Assembly: GCA_026389415.1 (NCBI GenBank)
Contig: JAPLHX010000301.1
Span: 1 to 8,007, forward strand
DNA from: Coprothermobacterota bacterium
Lineage (GTDB): Bacteria; Caldisericota; JANLFM01
Length of the DNA stretch: 8,007 nt
Reading direction: 5' to 3'
The notes beneath the pieces are model-generated. The model did not search any database and was not told the DNA's origin. It was given only the letters and a program-made list of their open reading frames with translations. Shown piece by piece: positions 4,412 to 8,007 of this stretch (position 1 is its first letter; each line of letters opens with the position of its first letter). Both the position numbers and the translations under genes were made by a program.

Positions 4412-5785
4412 TTGCGAGACCGAATGCAAGAAGCTATCAAACGCAGCAAAGCCGACTACAGCGAGATTCGGATCGAAGAGAAAGAGTCCACCCGCATTGC
4501 CTACCAGGGCAAGGACCTGGAAAACGCCGGCACCGTGCTCGACAAGGGCGGAATCGTGCGCGTCCTGGTCCGCTCCAAAGGCTGGGGTGTGGCCACCTTC
4601 AACAACCTGGATGACCTGGCCACACGAGTAGACCAAGCCTATCAGTGCGCCCAGGTGGCCTCCAGCCCGGAGCCGATCGAAATGGCCGAAGTGGAGCCGG
4701 TGGAAAAAGCGATCACGGTGAAAATGAAACTCGATTTCCGCAATGTCTCCCTGGCCGAGAAGAAAGCCTTGGCCGAGCGCCAGAACGACATCCTTCGCGG
4801 TTACAGTGACAAAATCATCGACACCTTCTCCCTTTATGTCGATAGTTTCAGCCGCGTCACCTTTGCCAACTCGCAAGGGACATTCATCGAAGCCGAACGC
4901 CCCAGCGTGGCGCTTGCCGCCGTCGCCATCGCCCGGGACGGGGATAATGTCCAGCAGGCTCACAAGACGGATGCGGCCCCGGCCGGTTTTGAGTACGTGC
5001 TGGAAAAAGAGGAGCTGGCAAAGCAAGCCGCCCGTCGCGCGGTTGAACTACTGGGCGCCAAACGGGTCATGGGTGGGCAATACCCGGTGGTCTTAGACCC
5101 CCTGCTGGCCAGTGTGTTCATCCACGAGGCGTTCGGGCATCTTTCGGAATCGGATTTCGTTTATGAAAATCCCAAAGCGCGGGAGATGATGGTGCTGGGC
5201 CGCCAATTCGGCAAGGAACTCCTCAACGTCTACGACGACGGCTCCATTGAAGGCCTGCGCGGCACTACCCTCTACGACGATGAGGGTACCCCTGGCCGCC
5301 GCAACGACCTGATCAAGGACGGCATCCTGGTCGGGCGCCTTCACTCCCGCGAGACCGCCGCCAAAATGGGGGAGAGGCCCACCGGCAACGCCCGAGCCGT
5401 GAACTACCGCTTCGCTCCCATCGTCCGGATGACCAACACCGCCATCCAAAACGGCGACAGCTCTTTTGCGGACATGATCAGAGACATCGAACTGGGCATT
5501 TACGCCTGCGACGCCTACGGTGGCGAAACCCAACTGGAAAACTTCTCCTTCAGTTCCGGTTATGCCTACATGATCCGCCACGGTCAGATCGCGGAGATGG
5601 TCAAAGACGTGATCCTGGCCGGTAATCTGTTCATGACCCTGGCAAACATTGATCTCATTGGCAACGACTTTCGCTGGATTTCCGGCGCGGGCGGCTGCGG
5701 TAAGGCCAACCAAGCTAACCTGCCGATCGACTGTGGAGCGCCACATATCCGCATCCAGAACGTCGTCATCGGCGGGGAATCATAG
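4412..5785 (+). CDS. tldD: TldD, zinc-binding subunit of TldD/TldE protease
   Basis: 457 residues from TTG. TldD and TldE form a cytoplasmic heterodimeric metalloprotease; in E. coli it trims the microcin B17 leader, degrades CcdA and cleaves unfolded peptides. Seen (TTG numbering): an N-terminal domain beginning RSKADYSEIRIEEKES; the zinc motif HEAFGH at 238-243 in VFIHEAFGHLSESDF; YDDEGTPGRRNDLIKDGILVG-type strands mid-protein; and SGAGGCGKANQ near the C-terminus, whose GCGK cysteine is the third expected zinc ligand. All catalytic elements are present and length is normal. TTG 4412 is preferred: AAGGAG (4400-4405) lies 6 nt before it. GTG 4382, with AAGGAG 13 nt upstream, would add ten residues without family similarity; ATG 4424 is also possible. 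tldE follows after 9 nt. Confidence 0.93.
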   Translation: MRDRMQEAIKRSKADYSEIRIEEKESTRIAYQGKDLENAGTVLDKGGIVRVLVRSKGWGVATFNNLDDLATRVDQAYQCAQVASSPEPIEMAEVEPVEKAITVKMKLDFRNVSLAEKKALAERQNDILRGYSDKIIDTFSLYVDSFSRVTFANSQGTFIEAERPSVALAAVAIARDGDNVQQAHKTDAAPAGFEYVLEKEELAKQAARRAVELLGAKRVMGGQYPVVLDPLLASVFIHEAFGHLSESDFVYENPKAREMMVLGRQFGKELLNVYDDGSIEGLRGTTLYDDEGTPGRRNDLIKDGILVGRLHSRETAAKMGERPTGNARAVNYRFAPIVRMTNTAIQNGDSSFADMIRDIELGIYACDAYGGETQLENFSFSSGYAYMIRHGQIAEMVKDVILAGNLFMTLANIDLIGNDFRWISGAGGCGKANQANLPIDCGAPHIRIQNVVIGGES

Positions 5786-5794
5786 GAGGAACCG

Positions 5795-7093
5795 ATGGAC
5801 ATCCTGAACCAACTCAAAACCCAGGCCGAGCAGGTCGAAGTGCTCCGCCTGCAAAATGAGCAGACCTCCGTCAAGTTTGAGGCCAACAAACTGAAGACCA
5901 GCACCGTCGCCGAAACGCGCGGTACTGCCGTGCGTGTAATCCGCCAGGGCAAACTCGGCTTTGCCGCTTCGTCCGATGATACGGCCCTGGATAAACTGGC
6001 CGCCAACGTTCTCGAATCCGCTTGCTATGGTGACGAAGTGCCGCTGCGCTTCCCAGACCCGGGGCCTTTCGCGCCGGTCCGCATCTTTGACCGGACTGTG
6101 GCGGATCTCCCGATCGCGCGCCTGGTCGAGATCGGCGAAGAAATCCTCGACCTGATCCTGCCCGTCGAGCCGGAAGCCCGCTGTAATATTTCCCTGACGC
6201 GAAGCGTCCAATCGGTCAGAATTCGCAACCAAACCGGACTGGACATATCCTACCAGCGTTCGCCGTTTTCGATCGGCTTCGAAATCGACCGCATTGTGGG
6301 CGACGACGTGCTGATCCTATACAACATGTTCGGCACCACCGTCTGGGACGATGATTACCTGGCCTTTGCCCGCAGCCTGGTTGAAAAACTGAAACTGGCG
6401 CGCCGGATCGTCCCCATCAAGGGCGGCAATATGCCGGTGCTGTTCTCCCCGGTGGGGACGCTGGCGCTGGCCATTCCGCTCAACGAGGGCTTAAACGGCA
6501 AGAATGTCTACAAAGGCACTTCGCCGCTGATCGGCAAGCTCGGCGAAAAACTGTTCGACCAGAAAATCGGTATCACCGATGACGGCACGATCGACGGCAA
6601 GTTCGCCTCCGCCCCCTGTGACGACGAGGGGGTGCCCCACCGCCGCAATGTGCTGGTGGAGGACGGCCGGCTCAAAAGCTTCCTCTACGACCTGAAAACG
6701 GCGGCCCTGTTCGGGGTCGAGACCACCGGCAACGCCTCGCGCGGTCTGTTTAACCCGCCCGAACCTTCCCCCACCAATTTCATGCTCCAACCGGGCCAGA
6801 CTCCGCTTAAAGCCATCATCGCCCGGATTGACCAGGGCATCCTGGTCGAAGACCTGCTCGGCATCGGACAGGGCAACGTGATCTCCGGGGCATTCTCCAA
6901 CCCGCTCAGCTTGGCCTTCAAGATTGAGCGGGGTGAAATCGTCGGGCGGGTGAAAGACGTTTCGATTGCGGGTAACGTCTACGAGTTGCTCCGGAATGTC
7001 GCCGCGGTCAGCCAGGAAGCGCAGTGGGTCTACAGCACGTTCTATGCCCCCTATCTGCTCCTGCCCGAGATGAACGTGGTCGCCAAAGGGTAG
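5795..7093 (+). CDS. tldE: TldE (PmbA), non-zinc partner of the TldD/TldE protease
   Basis: 432 residues, same fold family as TldD but the partner subunit. At the position of the zinc helix it reads PLNEGLNG (228-235), lacking the HExxxH histidines, which identifies TldE/PmbA rather than a second TldD. Other family segments: CDDEGVPHRRNVLVEDGRLKS-type strand (275-295), ETTGNASRG (309-317), and the C-terminal GRVKDVSIAGNVYELLRNV (384-402) with an ending YLLLPEMNVVAKG that fits natural TldE termini. It starts at ATG with AGGAGG (5784-5789) overlapping the tldD stop, 5 nt spacing; co-translation with tldD is expected. The stop TAG is immediately followed, in the same frame, by the remnant of an IS3 transposase, but the protein itself looks intact. 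Confidence 0.92.
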   Translation: MDILNQLKTQAEQVEVLRLQNEQTSVKFEANKLKTSTVAETRGTAVRVIRQGKLGFAASSDDTALDKLAANVLESACYGDEVPLRFPDPGPFAPVRIFDRTVADLPIARLVEIGEEILDLILPVEPEARCNISLTRSVQSVRIRNQTGLDISYQRSPFSIGFEIDRIVGDDVLILYNMFGTTVWDDDYLAFARSLVEKLKLARRIVPIKGGNMPVLFSPVGTLALAIPLNEGLNGKNVYKGTSPLIGKLGEKLFDQKIGITDDGTIDGKFASAPCDDEGVPHRRNVLVEDGRLKSFLYDLKTAALFGVETTGNASRGLFNPPEPSPTNFMLQPGQTPLKAIIARIDQGILVEDLLGIGQGNVISGAFSNPLSLAFKIERGEIVGRVKDVSIAGNVYELLRNVAAVSQEAQWVYSTFYAPYLLLPEMNVVAKG

Positions 7094-7336
7094 AGACAGG
7101 GCAATCCCTACGACAACGCCTTGGTAGAGAGCTTCTTCAAGACTCTCAAGCAGGAAGAGGTGTACCTGACGGAATACCAAACGATTCACGACGTGCGAGA
7201 CCGGCTTCCCCTTTTTATCGAGGAGGTCTACAATCGGAAACGACTCCACTCTTCGTTGGGGTATCTCCCACCGAGTGAGTTCGAATCTACTGGAACCTGG
7301 AACACAATGCTTGTCGGGAGGGGTGCACTCTCCTAA
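7094..7336 (+). pseudogene. IS3-family transposase, C-terminal remnant
   Basis: 80 codons in one frame read RQGNPYDNALVESFFKTLKQ and continue through FIEEVYNRKRLHSSLGYLPP to a TAA at 7334-7336. This is the end of an IS3-family OrfB DDE integrase: GNPYDNA..ESFF.TLK carries the third catalytic acidic residue (Glu of VESFF), and YNRKRLHSSLGY is the family C-terminal signature. The first two catalytic aspartates, the N-terminal part and OrfA are missing, so it is inactive. The remnant begins right after the tldE stop and shares its frame. A TTG at 7121 could open a short ORF, but no ribosome site or function is expected. Confidence 0.9.
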
Positions 7337-7368
7337 CCCAAATTGGCCAGTCCTAGGGGCGCAGTCCA
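7094..7368 (+). mobile_element. Truncated IS3-family element, right end only
   Basis: The transposase remnant is followed by about 30 nt ending GGGCGCAGTCCA at 7368. Read from the outside this is TGGACTGCGCCCCTAGG, which resembles typical IS3-family terminal inverted repeats (TG...CA ends with a GC-rich block), so 7368 is the inferred right end. No left end or target duplication is found: the element is 5'-truncated at the tldE stop. The right boundary is an inference. Confidence 0.6.
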
Positions 7369-7409
7369 ATTTGTTAATAACCTCCCCCTAGGAGATCGGA
7401 GGATATGTC

Positions 7410-8007
7410 ATGTCGCTTAGTGGTCGTCTGGAAGGTAAGGTGTGCATTGTTACAGGCGCTTCCTCGGGAATTGGGAGTGGCATAGCTGAGTTGTTTGCCC
7501 GGGAATGCGGCTCTGTCATCATTGCTGATATTCAGGAGCAGAGAGGGCAAGAGGTCGCGCAGTCCATAGCCGGCGAACAGGGAGTGGCATCTTTTTTCAG
7601 GCTTGATGTCTCCGACGAGGCATCCTGGCAAGAGATCATCGAGTATACCCTGAAAACATATGGCAGAATTGATGTTCTCGTAAACAACGCCGGCATTGGC
7701 TTCGTGAAGCCAATCTTGGAAACGACCATTGCCGAATGGCGCAGGGTCATGAAGATCAATATGGAGGGTGTGTTTCTCGGGGTAAGAGCGGCAGTTCCGG
7801 CCATGAGGAGGAATGCCGGCCGCGGTGGCTCAATCATCAATGTATCGTCGAATATAGTTATGGTTCCAAGCGCCACCCAAGGCGCCTATTGTGCGAGCAA
7901 GAGTGCAGTCGGAGCTTTTTCGAAAGTTGCAGCGATTGAATTCGCTCAGGATCACATCAGGGTCAACACGGTCTATCCCGGGTTCGTGGAGACTGCGATT
8001 CTTGATG
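7410..8007 (+). CDS. SDR-family oxidoreductase, N-terminal 199 residues (runs off right edge)
   Basis: A classical short-chain dehydrogenase/reductase, NAD(P)-dependent, soluble. Seen: the nucleotide motif TGASSGIG (15-22); Asp40 at the end of strand 2 (IIAD), which favours NAD(H); LDV (65-67); NNAG (92-95); Asn117 (KIN); Ser146/Ser147 (NVSS); the catalytic pair Tyr160 and Lys164 in YCASK; and PGFVET (189-194). All active-site residues are present. About 50-60 residues with the substrate loop are outside the window, so the substrate is unknown (3-oxoacyl-ACP reductase-like, sugar or steroid dehydrogenases all share these motifs). ATG 7410 is chosen for GGAGG (7398-7402) at 7 nt; an ATG at 7405 is out of frame. 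It lies just after the IS remnant and shows no link to tldDE. Confidence 0.93.
   Translation, partial: MSLSGRLEGKVCIVTGASSGIGSGIAELFARECGSVIIADIQEQRGQEVAQSIAGEQGVASFFRLDVSDEASWQEIIEYTLKTYGRIDVLVNNAGIGFVKPILETTIAEWRRVMKINMEGVFLGVRAAVPAMRRNAGRGGSIINVSSNIVMVPSATQGAYCASKSAVGAFSKVAAIEFAQDHIRVNTVYPGFVETAILD

Noticed and set aside
4361..7369. Long minus-strand frames of 140-292 codons opposite tldD-tldE
   Set aside because: They mirror the G/C-ending codon bias of tldDE, contain low-complexity Gly/Val/Asp/His composition and have no family motif. The plus-strand proteins are clear TldD and TldE.
1..8007. CRISPR array, toxin-antitoxin pair or defence genes
   Set aside because: No regularly spaced direct repeats and no cas, toxin or defence motifs were found. 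Although TldD/TldE degrades CcdA and matures microcin in E. coli, no ccd or microcin genes are present here.

Overview
This is a bacterial chromosomal segment, by eye moderately GC-rich, with short intergenic gaps, canonical AGGAGG-type ribosome binding sites, a CCA-encoding tRNA and housekeeping-like genes. An ATP-dependent DNA ligase of the archaeal-like LIG1 type, a redox-active C_GCAxxG_C_C protein and a tandem tldD-tldE pair would fit anaerobic or thermotolerant lineages (for example Chloroflexota, clostridia or deltaproteobacteria-like groups). I cannot assign a phylum from the sequence alone.

Layout. (1) Positions 1-685, minus strand: the N-terminal part of an ATP-dependent DNA ligase, cut by the left edge just before the adenylation domain. 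(2) Positions 686-889: a divergent control region with three perfect inverted repeats and a promoter in each direction. (3) Positions 890-2436, plus strand: a C_GCAxxG_C_C cysteine protein (TTG start) coupled through an ATGA overlap to an M20-family metallopeptidase/deacylase. (4) Positions 2482-2849, minus strand: a small DUF6812-like protein whose last three codons and stop overlap the 5' end of a tRNA-Ala(UGC) gene. (5) Positions 2946-4082, plus strand: a 12-TM-type MFS transporter, probably leaderless. (6) Positions 4083-4411: a non-genic stretch with a candidate extended -10 promoter, a 14-codon leader ORF with a very good Shine-Dalgarno, and a set of GGCG/CGCC segments able to form mutually exclusive hairpins. 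(7) Positions 4412-7093, plus strand: the tldD-tldE operon encoding a heterodimeric zinc protease. (8) Positions 7094-7368: the 3' end of an IS3-family element directly abutting the tldE stop. (9) Positions 7410 to the right edge: the N-terminal 199 residues of a classical SDR oxidoreductase.

How the genes work together. Only two units look like true operons: the C_GCAxxG_C_C-M20 pair, and tldD-tldE, where both subunits are needed for the protease. The small minus-strand gene and tRNA-Ala form a probable mRNA-tRNA transcript. No complete novel system is evident. The most interesting signals are regulatory: the CDS/tRNA overlap, the tldD leader, and the inverted-repeat cluster upstream of the ligase.
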